DNA of 16,631 nucleotides from the NCBI GenBank assembly GCA_945957335.1, contig CAMFLJ010000040.1:1-16631 (forward strand), read 5' to 3'. Under the pieces are notes generated by a model that worked only from the letters and a program-made list of their open reading frames with translations, made no database searches and was not told the DNA's origin. Each line of letters begins with the position of its first letter. Position 1 is the stretch's first letter. Shown here in pieces: positions 6,249 through 13,127 of this stretch. This DNA comes from an uncultured Actinomycetes bacterium. GTDB taxonomy: Bacteria > Actinomycetota > Acidimicrobiia > Acidimicrobiales > Acidimicrobilacustridaceae. The translations under genes and the position numbers were made by a program.

Positions 6249-7031
6249 CTAGAGGACCTTGAGGTTGTCGAGATAGGCGACGATCTTCTCGAAGGCGGCG
6301 CCGTCGTCCTCGATGACCTCACCGGCCTCGCGAGCGGGAGCTTCTTCGATGGCGACGATCTGCTGGCCGGCACCGGCCCAGCCGACGGCCGAGGCGTCGA
6401 GGCCGAGGTCGGCGACGGTCAGCGTGTCGACCGGCTTCGACTTGGCGGCCATGATCCCCTTGAAGGAGGGGTAGCGGGGCTCGACCACGCCGGCGGTCAC
6501 GGAGACCACGGCGGGGAGCGGGCACTCGACCTCGTCGAAGCCAGCGTCGGTCTGACGCTGCACCTTGACGGTGGAGCCGTCGATCTCGATCTGCTTGGCG
6601 AAGGTCACCGACGGCAGGTCGAGGAGGCCGGCGATCTGCTCGGGCACGGTGCCCGTGTAGCCGTCGCTCGACTCGGTGGCGGTGAGGATCAGGTCGGCGG
6701 CCTCGACGCGCTCGATGGCCTTGGCGAGGACCTTGGCGGTGCCCAGGGCGTCGCTGCCGGCGAGCGCCTCGTCGGAGACGAGGATGGCCTTGGCGGCACC
6801 CATGGCCAGCGCGGTGCGCAGGCCGGAGACCTCGCCGTTGGGGGCCATCGAGACGAGGGTGACCTCGCCGCCGCCGGCCGCCGTGACGAGCTGCAGGGCC
6901 ATCTCGACGCCGTACGAGTCGGACTCGTCGAGGATGAGCTTGCCGTCCCGCTTCAGGGTCTTGGTGTTGGGATCCAGCGCACCCGGGTCGGCCGGGTCCG
7001 GGATCTGCTTGACGCACACGACGACGTTCAT
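6249..7031 (-). CDS. etfB: Electron transfer flavoprotein beta subunit
   Basis: The 260-residue protein is the AMP-binding partner of EtfA. It starts MNVVVCVKQIPDP, the near-invariant EtfB N-terminus, and carries DPNTKTL, the nucleotide-binding A-T-E-S-S-D-G-Y-T-G-T-V-P loop, and the signature ending D-E-V-E-C-P-L-P-A-V-V-S-V-T followed by EPRYPSFKGIMAAK. The start ATG at 7031 is fixed by homology; there is no good Shine-Dalgarno sequence. It is the first gene of the operon and ends 13 bases before etfA. A 134-bp intergenic region separates it from the divergent lipid kinase gene. Confidence 0.96.
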   Translation of the reverse strand: MNVVVCVKQIPDPADPGALDPNTKTLKRDGKLILDESDSYGVEMALQLVTAAGGGEVTLVSMAPNGEVSGLRTALAMGAAKAILVSDEALAGSDALGTAKVLAKAIERVEAADLILTATESSDGYTGTVPEQIAGLLDLPSVTFAKQIEIDGSTVKVQRQTDAGFDEVECPLPAVVSVTAGVVEPRYPSFKGIMAAKSKPVDTLTVADLGLDASAVGWAGAGQQIVAIEEAPAREAGEVIEDDGAAFEKIVAYLDNLKVL

Positions 7032-7125
7032 GGCGGACAGTCTGTGCTCAGAAGGGGCCCTCGGCCAAATCACCCGGCGAGGTCGCGGCCGACGAGTCCT
7101 CCCTGCGCAGGCGGCAAGTGACCAT

Positions 7126-7136
7126 CCGGTAACCGG
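7126..7136. promoter_or_regulatory. Short palindrome between divergent etfB and lipid kinase genes
   Basis: CCGGT-A-ACCGG is a perfect five-base inverted repeat around one central base, placed about 13 bases before a TAGGTT -10-like hexamer (7149-7154) on the plus strand. It could be an operator, but in DNA this GC-rich such short palindromes are common, so confidence is low. The rest of the 134-bp gap shows no other clear element. Confidence 0.25.
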
Positions 7137-7165
7137 ACCGGCCCCTGGTAGGTTCGCCGCTCACT

Positions 7166-8083
7166 GTGAGGCTGCTCCTCGTCGTCAACCCCTCCGCCTC
7201 CTCGGTCACCGCCCGGGGGCGGGTCGTGATCACCAAGGCCCTGTCGGCCGACCACGACGTCAGCGTGGCCGAGACCACCCGTCGGGGGCACGCCACCCGC
7301 CTGGCCCAGGCGGCGGCCGCCGACGGCGTCGACGTGGTCGTGGTGCTCGGCGGCGACGGCACGCTCAACGAGGCCGCCAACGGCCTGGCCGGCACCACCA
7401 CGGCCCTCGCCGCCCTCCCCGGCGGCTCGACCAACGTCTTCGCCCGCACCCTCGGCCTCCCCGACGACCCCATCGAGGCCACCGGCGTCCTGCTCGACGC
7501 GCTCGCCGTCGACTCGATCCGCCGGGTCGGGCTGGGCTCGGTGAACGGCCGCTACTTCCTCTTCCACGTCGGCATCGGCTTCGACGCCGCGGTGGTGCGC
7601 GAGGTCGAACGCCGCGGCTCCTGGAAGCGTTGGGCCAGCCACGTGCTGTTCGGCTGGGCCGCCTTCGACACCTGGCTCCGCAAGTACGACCGCCACCGCC
7701 CGCACTTCGCGGTGCGCACGCCCGGCACCGCCACCGTCGACGACGGCCTGTTCACGGTGTGCCTCAACACCGACCCCTACACCTACGTCGGCACTCGGCC
7801 CTTCACGCTGGCGCCCGAGGCCACCCTCGACCGACCCCTCGTGCTCGTCACGCTTCGCACCCTCGACGCCGTGCCGCTGGTGAGCGTGGTCGGCTCGGCG
7901 CTGCGCTCGGGCGCCCACCTGCGCCGCAGCCGCCACGTGGCGTTCCGCACCGACGTGACCGAGGCCGAGATCGAGGGCTACGGCCCCGTGCCCCACCAGG
8001 TCGACGGCGACTACCTCGGCGACGTCGAGCACCTGGTGCTGCGCCACGAGCCCGACGCGCTCAGCCTGGTCATCCCCCGCTGA
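7166..8083 (+). CDS. Diacylglycerol kinase family lipid kinase (DagK/YegS-type)
   Basis: The 305-residue protein has the diacylglycerol kinase catalytic fold. It starts with the L-L-V-V-N-P-S phosphate-binding strand, carries G-G-D-G-T-L-N-E at 62-69 (the ATP-binding and catalytic motif) and P-G-G-S-T-N-V-F-A-R at 85-94, and ends in the beta-sandwich domain with Q-V-D-G-D-Y-L-G. It should phosphorylate diacylglycerol or a related lipid at the inner membrane face, feeding phospholipid synthesis; relatives also act on sphingoid or unknown lipids. The GTG at 7166 is the first codon that gives the family N-terminus. It has no ribosome binding site, and a TAGGTT hexamer lies 11 bases upstream, suggesting a leaderless or near-leaderless message. 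Its 3' end overlaps the convergent GDPD gene by 14 bases. Confidence 0.92.
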   Translation: MRLLLVVNPSASSVTARGRVVITKALSADHDVSVAETTRRGHATRLAQAAAADGVDVVVVLGGDGTLNEAANGLAGTTTALAALPGGSTNVFARTLGLPDDPIEATGVLLDALAVDSIRRVGLGSVNGRYFLFHVGIGFDAAVVREVERRGSWKRWASHVLFGWAAFDTWLRKYDRHRPHFAVRTPGTATVDDGLFTVCLNTDPYTYVGTRPFTLAPEATLDRPLVLVTLRTLDAVPLVSVVGSALRSGAHLRRSRHVAFRTDVTEAEIEGYGPVPHQVDGDYLGDVEHLVLRHEPDALSLVIPR

Positions 8084-8768
8084 GGGCGCCCCCGGGGTCG
8101 AGCACCGCCCGGGCCACGTCGGGGACGTTGGTGATCACACCGTCGACGCCGAAGGCGGCGAGCTCGGCGATGCGCTCGGGGCCGTCGACGGTCCACACGT
8201 TCACCGCCACGCCGGCCTCGTGGGCACGCCGCACGTAGGCCTCGTCGACGGCCGGGTCCCAGGGGTTGACCGCGGGGTGGCCCTCGGCCACGGCCCGGTC
8301 GAGGGCGGCGTCGGTGAGCTTCGGGTCGAAGAGCAGCAGGCCCGTGGGCAGCTCGGGCGCGAGCTCGCGGGCCATGGCCACGAGGTCCCAGTCGAACGAG
8401 GTGACCAGCCACCGGTGGGTCTCGCCCCGCCGCCGCAGCTCGGCCACGACCGACGCGACCATCGGGGCGTGGGTGGCCGCCGGGCAGTCGGCCTTGATCT
8501 CGACGTTCACGCCGAGGGGCCCGCAGGCGTCCAGGGCGGCGTCGAGCAGGGGCACCCAGGCGGGCAGGTCGGCGGCGGCCACCTCGGCGATGGTGCGGCC
8601 GTCGGGCAGGTCGGCGTCGTGGTGCACGGCGAGCGCGGCGTCGGCGGTGGGACGGACGTCGAGCTCGACCCACTCCGCGCCCAGCTCGACGGCCGCGGCG
8701 AACGCCTCGACGGTGTTGCCGGGCGGGTGGGCGGCGGAGGCACCCCGGTGGGCGACGACGAGCGGCAC
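8070..8768 (-). CDS. Glycerophosphodiester phosphodiesterase (GDPD/UgpQ-type)
   Basis: This enzyme cleaves glycerophosphodiesters, products of phospholipid deacylation, to glycerol 3-phosphate and an alcohol. With the GTG at 8768 it has 232 residues. The catalytic H7-R8-G9 lies at the N-terminus, followed by G-N-T (usually E-N-T), the metal ligands E35 and D37 in V-E-L-D-V, and the second catalytic histidine in V-H-H50-D. V-E-I-K and the terminal G-V-D-G-V-I-T-N-V-P are also typical. No signal peptide is visible, so it is cytoplasmic. A longer in-frame start exists upstream, but the extra residues look non-coding. TACCGT lies six bases before the GTG, matching a leaderless start. It pairs functionally with the adjacent lipid kinase in glycerolipid turnover. 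Confidence 0.9.
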   Translation of the reverse strand: MPLVVAHRGASAAHPPGNTVEAFAAAVELGAEWVELDVRPTADAALAVHHDADLPDGRTIAEVAAADLPAWVPLLDAALDACGPLGVNVEIKADCPAATHAPMVASVVAELRRRGETHRWLVTSFDWDLVAMARELAPELPTGLLLFDPKLTDAALDRAVAEGHPAVNPWDPAVDEAYVRRAHEAGVAVNVWTVDGPERIAELAAFGVDGVITNVPDVARAVLDPGGALSGG

Positions 8769-8774
8769 CCCCTC

Positions 8775-8820
8775 ACGGTACGCCGCCGGTCCGACGTGTC
8801 CGATTTCACACACCGGACCG
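8775..8820 (-). promoter_or_regulatory. Candidate GDPD promoter with CRP-like palindrome
   Basis: On the minus strand TACCGT (8775-8780) is a plausible -10, six bases before the GTG. Upstream, 8795-8810 reads CGTGT-N6-TCACA on the plus strand, matching 8 of 10 bases of the CRP-type consensus TGTGA-N6-TCACA. It is nested within a second inverted repeat, CGGTCCG (8787-8793) and CGGACCG (8814-8820), with nearly the same centre. The position near -35 would suit control of this gene. Function is inferred. Confidence 0.35.
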
Positions 8821-8900
8821 ACCACTCTGCGCGCGAGGAAGAGCCTGCGTGTCCCCGCAGGTCGCGGGATCGTTCGCGCCCGGCGTGGTCACATGCCACA

Positions 8901-8920
8901 TCAGGGAACTTTCAGGGAAC
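8901..8920 (+). repeat. Two 11-bp phased TCAGGGAAC direct repeats
   Basis: TCAGGGAAC occurs at 8901-8909 and again at 8912-8920, one helical turn apart. The pair ends seven bases before a candidate -35 hexamer (8927), the usual position for an activator site. The binding protein is unknown. Confidence 0.4.
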
Positions 8921-8926
8921 AGACCC

Positions 8927-8955
8927 TTGCCTCGGCCTTGCCCCGCCGCTACGTT
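8927..8955 (+). promoter_or_regulatory. whiB1: Candidate whiB1 promoter
   Basis: TTGCCT at 8927-8932 and TACGTT at 8950-8955 are separated by 17 bases, a reasonable housekeeping promoter. It would give a 5' leader of about 105 bases before the whiB1 GTG. Match to consensus is moderate, so a second promoter closer to the gene is possible. Confidence 0.35.
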
Positions 8956-9001
8956 GCCCCCGTCCCAGCCACACGAGGCCGAGTCACACGGCGCGGTGGC
9001 A

Positions 9002-9017
9002 TGTGAACAGCTTCACG
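9002..9017 (+). promoter_or_regulatory. CRP-type site upstream of whiB1
   Basis: TGTGA-N6-TCACG matches 9 of 10 bases of the CRP/Rv3676-type consensus TGTGA-N6-TCACA, with the correct six-base spacer. It ends 50 bases before the whiB1 start. In Mycobacterium tuberculosis whiB1 is a known cAMP-CRP (Rv3676) target, so the same control here is plausible. Two GGAACCG copies 11 bases apart (9021 and 9032) follow it. Confidence 0.5.
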
Positions 9018-9067
9018 ACCGGAACCGTCCTGGAACCGGACCCGTGAGCCCGATCTGTGGAGGCACC

Positions 9068-9364
9068 GTGGCCCTCACCACGTCCCGTTCGCTGTCCCTC
9101 TCCGCCGCACCGGATGACTGGCGCGCCGTCTCGGCCTGCCGGGACACCGACCCGGACCTCTTCTTCCCGGTGGGCACCACCGGCCCGGCGATCGAGCAGA
9201 TCGACAACGCCAAGGCCGTCTGCGCCACCTGTGAGGCCAAGGAGCCGTGCCTCGAGTTCGCGCTGACCACGAACCAGGACTCCGGCATCTGGGGCGGCAC
9301 CTCCGAGGAGGAGCGCCGCCGCCTGCGTCGCCAGTGGCTCGCCGCCCGGCGCCGCGCCAGCTGA
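9068..9364 (+). CDS. whiB1: WhiB family transcriptional regulator, WhiB1/WblE-type
   Basis: The 98-residue protein carries the four Wbl cysteines that hold a 4Fe-4S cluster: C24, then C52-x2-C55-x5-C61. The G-I-W-G-G turn (73-77) and the basic E-E-E-R-R-R-L-R-R tail for DNA contact follow. The sequence around A-C-R-D-T-D-P-D-L-F-F-P-V-G is closest to WhiB1 (WblE), an NO-sensitive regulator that binds the housekeeping sigma factor region 4. Orthology is strengthened by context: it converges on pdtaS, the same order as Rv3219-Rv3220c. The GTG at 9068 is chosen because GGAGG lies four bases upstream and it gives the usual length. A CRP-type site and phased repeats lie upstream; a hairpin follows the gene. 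Confidence 0.93.
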   Translation: MALTTSRSLSLSAAPDDWRAVSACRDTDPDLFFPVGTTGPAIEQIDNAKAVCATCEAKEPCLEFALTTNQDSGIWGGTSEEERRRLRRQWLAARRRAS

Positions 9365-9388
9365 CGCACCCGAACCGCAGCAGTGCCC

Positions 9389-9412
9389 ACGGCCTCCCTC
9401 CGGGGAGGCCGT
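9389..9412. terminator. Terminator hairpin between whiB1 and pdtaS
   Basis: A perfect 10-bp stem, with GGCCTCCC at its core (9391-9398) pairing with GGGAGGCC (9403-9410) around the loop TCCG, lies 24 bases after the whiB1 stop and 25 bases before the convergent pdtaS stop. Its symmetry and position suit termination on both strands. Confidence 0.65.
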
Positions 9413-9437
9413 TGCGCGTCCGGGCCCGGGCGTCGGC

Positions 9438-10937
9438 TCAGGGGTGGACGGGCACCGAGAGACGGACGACCGTGCCCGGGTTGGAGGCTGGCCCGTCGCC
9501 CCGGTGGAACTCGATGGTGCCCGCCAGCTCGGTGGTGACGAGCGTGCGCACGATCGACAGGCCGAGCCCGGTGCTGGCGTCGATGGTGAAGCCCTCGGGC
9601 GGGCCGACGCCGTCGTCGGAGACGGTCACGTCGAGGCGCTCGCCGTCGTTGGCCAGCTCGACGATCACCGCGGCGCCGTCGTCGGGCCCGTCGGGGTAGG
9701 CGTGGTCGACCACGTTCTGGAGCAGCTCGGTGAGCACCACCGCCATCGAGGTGGCCACCGGCGCGGGCAGGATGCCGGCCTCGCCCGACACCGTGAACCG
9801 GATCGGGTGCTCGGGCGAGATCAGCCCCTCCTCGACCATGCGCACCAGCGGCCGCACGATCTCGAGGAACGGCACGTCGTCGCCCGCCGCGTGCGAGAGC
9901 GTCTCGTGCACCAGGGCGATCGAGCGGATGCGCCGCACCGACTCCTCGACCGCGGCCTTGGCCTCGGGCGACGACAGCCGCCGGCCCTGCAACCGCAGCA
10001 GTGACGAGATCGTCTGCAGGTTGTTCTTCACCCGGTGGTGGATCTCGCGGATGGTGGCGTCCTTGGAGAGCAGCAGCCGGTCGCGGCGGCGCAGCTCGGA
10101 GATGTCGCGCAGCAGCACGAGCGCACCGGTGACCGAGCCGTGCTCGAGCAGCGGGATGAAGCGCATGAGCACGGTGATCTCGGGGCCCCGCTCGACCTCC
10201 TCGGTGGCCGGCCGGCACTGCGTGTAGGCGGTGCGCATGGCGGTCTCGGGCAGGCCCAGCTCGCCGGGGCGCATGCCCTCGGAGTTGGCGTGCACCCCGA
10301 TGCGGTGCAGGGCCGAGACGCCGTTGGGTGAGGTGTAGGCCACCCGCATAGAGGCGTCGAGGAGGATGACACCGTCACCGACGCGGGGCGCCTCCTCGCT
10401 CGGGCCCATCTCGCCGGCGAACGGGAACTCCCCCGACGCGATCATGCGGGCGAAGCGGTTGAACACCTCGACGTAGGTGCGCTCGAGCTCGCCCGGCTGG
10501 CGACCGACGAGCGGCGCCGACTCCTTGGTGAGCACGCCCACCGTGCGGCCCTGGTGGGTGACGGGGATGCAGAGCTCGCGGACGGGCTCGTGGCGCACGT
10601 CGCCGGTGACCTCGCCCTCCATGATCCCGCCCGACGCCAGGCAGCGGGCCACGTAGGGGCGGTCGGACGCCGGGAGGATGCGCCCGACCCAGTCGCTGCG
10701 GAACAGGGTCTGGCTGGTGGTCGGCCGGATCTGGCCGAGCACCACCAGCGGCCGGTCCTCGGGCTTGCCGTCGAAGCGGGTGCCCTCGTCGTCGTGCTCG
10801 GCCCCGCCGAAGATCATGAGGTCGGCGAAGCAGAGGTCGGCGAGCAGCCCCCACGACGCGACGAGGCGCTGGAGGTGGTCGATCTCCGGCAACGTGAGCC
10901 GGGTGTGGTGCCGTGCGAGCTCGGCGAGGCTGGCCAT
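9438..10937 (-). CDS. pdtaS: Sensor histidine kinase PdtaS-type (GAF-PAS-HisKA_2-HATPase)
   Basis: The 499-residue soluble kinase has an N-terminal GAF-like domain (about 20-170), a PAS domain (about 185-285), a HisKA_2 dimerisation/phosphoacceptor helix with E-I-H-H301-R-V-K-N-N-L-Q-T, and an HATPase domain: N-box around E404-L-L-Q-N408, D-D-G-V-G at 441-445, and G-L-G-L-S-I-V at 457-463. No membrane segment is present. It matches PdtaS (Rv3220c), which phosphorylates the antitermination regulator PdtaR; that partner is not in the window. The ATG at 10937 has AAGGAA about ten bases upstream. Position next to whiB1 mirrors mycobacteria. In mycobacteria PdtaS senses metals and NO together with other kinases, so the pairing with an NO-responsive Wbl protein may be meaningful. 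Confidence 0.93.
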   Translation of the reverse strand: MASLAELARHHTRLTLPEIDHLQRLVASWGLLADLCFADLMIFGGAEHDDEGTRFDGKPEDRPLVVLGQIRPTTSQTLFRSDWVGRILPASDRPYVARCLASGGIMEGEVTGDVRHEPVRELCIPVTHQGRTVGVLTKESAPLVGRQPGELERTYVEVFNRFARMIASGEFPFAGEMGPSEEAPRVGDGVILLDASMRVAYTSPNGVSALHRIGVHANSEGMRPGELGLPETAMRTAYTQCRPATEEVERGPEITVLMRFIPLLEHGSVTGALVLLRDISELRRRDRLLLSKDATIREIHHRVKNNLQTISSLLRLQGRRLSSPEAKAAVEESVRRIRSIALVHETLSHAAGDDVPFLEIVRPLVRMVEEGLISPEHPIRFTVSGEAGILPAPVATSMAVVLTELLQNVVDHAYPDGPDDGAAVIVELANDGERLDVTVSDDGVGPPEGFTIDASTGLGLSIVRTLVTTELAGTIEFHRGDGPASNPGTVVRLSVPVHP

Positions 10938-10964
10938 GTCGGTCGGTTCCTTCCTGGGCCCGGC

Positions 10965-12125
10965 CTACCAGAGTGCCCGACCGAGGGCCACGAGCCCGGT
11001 GAGGTCGCTCACGTCGTGGTCGAGGTGCGGGGCCGACACCACGAGCTCGGGATGGCGGGCGAGGGACGCCGCCTTCTCGCGCTCGCGGGTGGCCACGATG
11101 CGGTAGTCGTCGTAGCTCTGCCCGATCTCGCGCAGGACGCGGGCCACCTGAGCCGGCTCACCGACGTCGGCGCCGCCGACCCGGGCGAGTTCGGCGGCCA
11201 CCTCCGGCCCCTCGCGCACCAGGCGGTCGGCGACCTCGGCGGCGGCGTCGTCGGCGAACCACGGCGGCAGCACCTTGTTGAGCACGAGGGCCCCGAGGTG
11301 GAGCTCGCGCTCGACGAGCGCCTGCATGAAGAACTCGGCCTCGCGCACCGGGGCGTCCTCGAGCGTCGAGACCACGACGAACGTGGTGCGCCGGTCGGCG
11401 ATGGTGCGGCTGACGGCCTCGGCCCGCTCGACGAAGCCGTCGTACATCGTCTGGAACAGCACGAAGAACTCGGCGATGTCGGCGAGGAACTGCGAGCCGA
11501 GGATGCGGTCGGCGATCGTGTAGAAGGGCTTCGAGGCGGCGTTCACCAGGCGGGAGCGGTACGGGGTGATGAGCCAGCGAAGCAGTCGGCTGGAGAAGAA
11601 GTCGGCCATGCGGTCGGGCGCCTCGAGGAAGTCGATGGCGTTCCGGGTGGGCGGGGTGTCGACCACGATCAGGTCGTATCGCCCCGATCGGTGGATCTCG
11701 TGCAGGCGCTCCATGGCGATGTAGTCGTGGCTCTGCACGAACTTCGACGTGATGTTGCGGTAGAGCGGGTTGGCGAGGATGGCGTCGCGGGTCTCCGGAT
11801 CGGGGGCGTGGGCCTTCACCAGGTCGTCCCACGACTGCTTGGTGTCGAGCATGGCGGCCCAGAGCTCGCCCTTGGGCTCGACGCCGGCCGCCGCGAAGAG
11901 CTCCGGCGGCACCTGGGTCTCGACGTTGCCGAAGCGCTCGAGGCCGAGGGCGGTGGCCAGCCGGCGGGCGGGGTCGACGGTGAGCACCAGCACCTTGCCG
12001 CCGAGCTGCGACGCGGCCATCGCCCCGACCGCGGCGGCCGTGGTGGTCTTGCCCACGCCACCGCTGCCGCAGGTGATGACGATCTCGCGCGAGGCGCAGA
12101 GCTGCTCGAGGCCGGCGGTGCTCAC
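10965..12125 (-). CDS. Get3/ArsA-like ATPase, Rv3680 (BagB)-type
   Basis: The 386-residue protein is a SIMIBI-class ATPase of the Get3/ArsA family. The P-loop reads C-G20-S21-G-G-V-G-K26-T27-T: the second lysine of deviant Walker A motifs (G-K-G-G) is replaced by Ser. V-D-P-A-R-R-L-A-T-A-L, the V-V-D-T-P-P-T-R-N-A-I-D-F-L switch II motif, and the aromatic helical region FFSSRLLRWL follow. The match to Rv3680 extends over most of its length. In mycobacteria the Rv3679-Rv3680 pair forms a Get3-like complex linked to envelope functions and stress tolerance; arsenite transport is not implied. The GTG at 12125 is preferred over a longer GTG at 12158, which would overlap the upstream gene. It starts 13 bases after its partner's stop. 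Confidence 0.88.
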   Translation of the reverse strand: MSTAGLEQLCASREIVITCGSGGVGKTTTAAAVGAMAASQLGGKVLVLTVDPARRLATALGLERFGNVETQVPPELFAAAGVEPKGELWAAMLDTKQSWDDLVKAHAPDPETRDAILANPLYRNITSKFVQSHDYIAMERLHEIHRSGRYDLIVVDTPPTRNAIDFLEAPDRMADFFSSRLLRWLITPYRSRLVNAASKPFYTIADRILGSQFLADIAEFFVLFQTMYDGFVERAEAVSRTIADRRTTFVVVSTLEDAPVREAEFFMQALVERELHLGALVLNKVLPPWFADDAAAEVADRLVREGPEVAAELARVGGADVGEPAQVARVLREIGQSYDDYRIVATREREKAASLARHPELVVSAPHLDHDVSDLTGLVALGRALW

Positions 12126-12138
12126 GTCCGGGCGCCCA

Positions 12139-13095
12139 TCAGTAGCCCAGCTCGGCACCGACGGCGTCGGCCAGGGTGCGGGTGGTGCGCATGCCGTGGG
12201 CGCGCGTGAACAGGTACGGCACGTAGAAGAGCGGGAGGTCGCGGGGCAGCTCGGTGCGCAGGCGCGTGATGTGCTCCGCGCGCGAGCGGCGCAGGCGCAC
12301 GGCGAGGTCGGCGCCGTCGAGCACCGGGTCGACCGGGCCCGCCACCACCGACGCCAGCTGCGAGCGGTGGGGCTGCTCGCACAGGCGGTCGAAGACCTCC
12401 TGCTCGCCGCGGCCGAACAGCTCGGGCAGCACCTTGTTGACCATCACCGCGGCGAGGGGCACGCGGGTCTCGACCTCAAGGCGGTCGACGAGCTCGAGGG
12501 TCTCGGTGACGGGCATCTCCTCGGGCGTGGCCACGACCACCGTGCCCGTGACGACGGGGTCGGAGAGGAGGTCGATCATCCAGCGCGTCTGGTCGCGGAT
12601 GCGCCCGACCTGCACGAGCTCGTTGATGGCCTCCGGCGCCGCGAGCTGGCCGACCACGTGCCCGGTGGCCGAGGCGTCGACGACCACGAGGTCGTAGTGC
12701 CGCTCGCGGACCTCCCACGCGATCTTGCCGACGGTGAGGATCTCCTTCACCCCCGGCGCCGCGGTGGCGACGAAGTCGAGGCTCTTGGCGAGCGGCCCGA
12801 TGCGAGCCAGCAGCGGGATGCGCAGCTGGAGCTTCAGGTACTCCCGCAGCGACTCCTCGGTGTCCATCGACATGGCGAAGAGCCCGGGCGCCACCTCACG
12901 GGGCTCGAAGGTGGTGGGGCGCGTCTCGAGGACGTCGGCCAGGCTGCCCTTGGCGTCGATCTCGACGAGCAGCGTGCGCTGCCCCCGGCCGGCGGCGAGC
13001 AGGCCGAGGGCGGCGGCGACGCTGGTCTTGCCGACCCCGCCCTTGCCGGTGACGAAGAGCAGCCGCCGCTCGAGCAGTTCGAGGTCGCGGCCCAT
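12139..13095 (-). CDS. Get3/ArsA-like ATPase, Rv3679 (BagA)-type
   Basis: The 318-residue partner of the next gene downstream. Its deviant Walker A motif is complete, G17-K18-G-G-V-G-K23-T24, with the signature lysine K18. It also shows V-E-I-D-A-K-G-S-L, the A-P-G-V-K-E-I-L-T-V-G-K-I segment, and V-V-V-D-A-S-A-T-G-H switch II, where many relatives have D-A-P-P-T-G. The C-terminus has the P-Y-L-F segment. The closest known relative by pattern is Rv3679. ATP hydrolysis by this subunit and a more structural or regulatory role for the other is suggested by the P-loop difference. The ATG at 13095 is set by homology; no strong ribosome binding site precedes it. DUF3107 lies 32 bases upstream, so the three genes may be one operon. 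Confidence 0.88.
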   Translation of the reverse strand: MGRDLELLERRLLFVTGKGGVGKTSVAAALGLLAAGRGQRTLLVEIDAKGSLADVLETRPTTFEPREVAPGLFAMSMDTEESLREYLKLQLRIPLLARIGPLAKSLDFVATAAPGVKEILTVGKIAWEVRERHYDLVVVDASATGHVVGQLAAPEAINELVQVGRIRDQTRWMIDLLSDPVVTGTVVVATPEEMPVTETLELVDRLEVETRVPLAAVMVNKVLPELFGRGEQEVFDRLCEQPHRSQLASVVAGPVDPVLDGADLAVRLRRSRAEHITRLRTELPRDLPLFYVPYLFTRAHGMRTTRTLADAVGAELGY

Positions 13096-13127
13096 GGGGT
13101 CGGGTGGAGCGGTGGTGGCGTCCGGCG

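Larger units (their letters stand above)
8889..9006. repeat. 11-bp inverted repeat flanking the whiB1 promoter region
   Basis: TCACATGCCAC at 8889-8899 has its exact reverse complement at 8996-9006, 96 bases apart. Each copy includes a TGTGA/TCACA half-site. The two copies bracket the putative whiB1 promoter and could support looping, or be chance. They lie within the 299-bp gene-free stretch 8769-9067. Confidence 0.4.

Noticed and set aside
5144..6262. Plus-strand open frame opposite etfA
   Set aside because: Gly/Ala/Asp/Val-rich antisense translation of etfA with no domain, ribosome binding site or independent support.
7160..7170. CTCAC-T-GTGAG inverted repeat over the lipid kinase start codon as an operator
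   Set aside because: Only five bases per arm, it overlaps the initiation codon, and has no second copy or partner; too likely by chance.
12125..12158. Longer N-terminus for the BagB-type ATPase starting at GTG 12158
   Set aside because: It would overlap the upstream gene by 20 bases, has no ribosome binding site, and adds residues not resembling the family.
10554..12209. A very long plus-strand open frame of 551 codons opposite pdtaS and the BagB-type gene
   Set aside because: It is a low-complexity Gly/Val/Glu/His-rich shadow of the minus-strand genes, which show clear domains and motifs. Long antisense frames are expected at this GC content.
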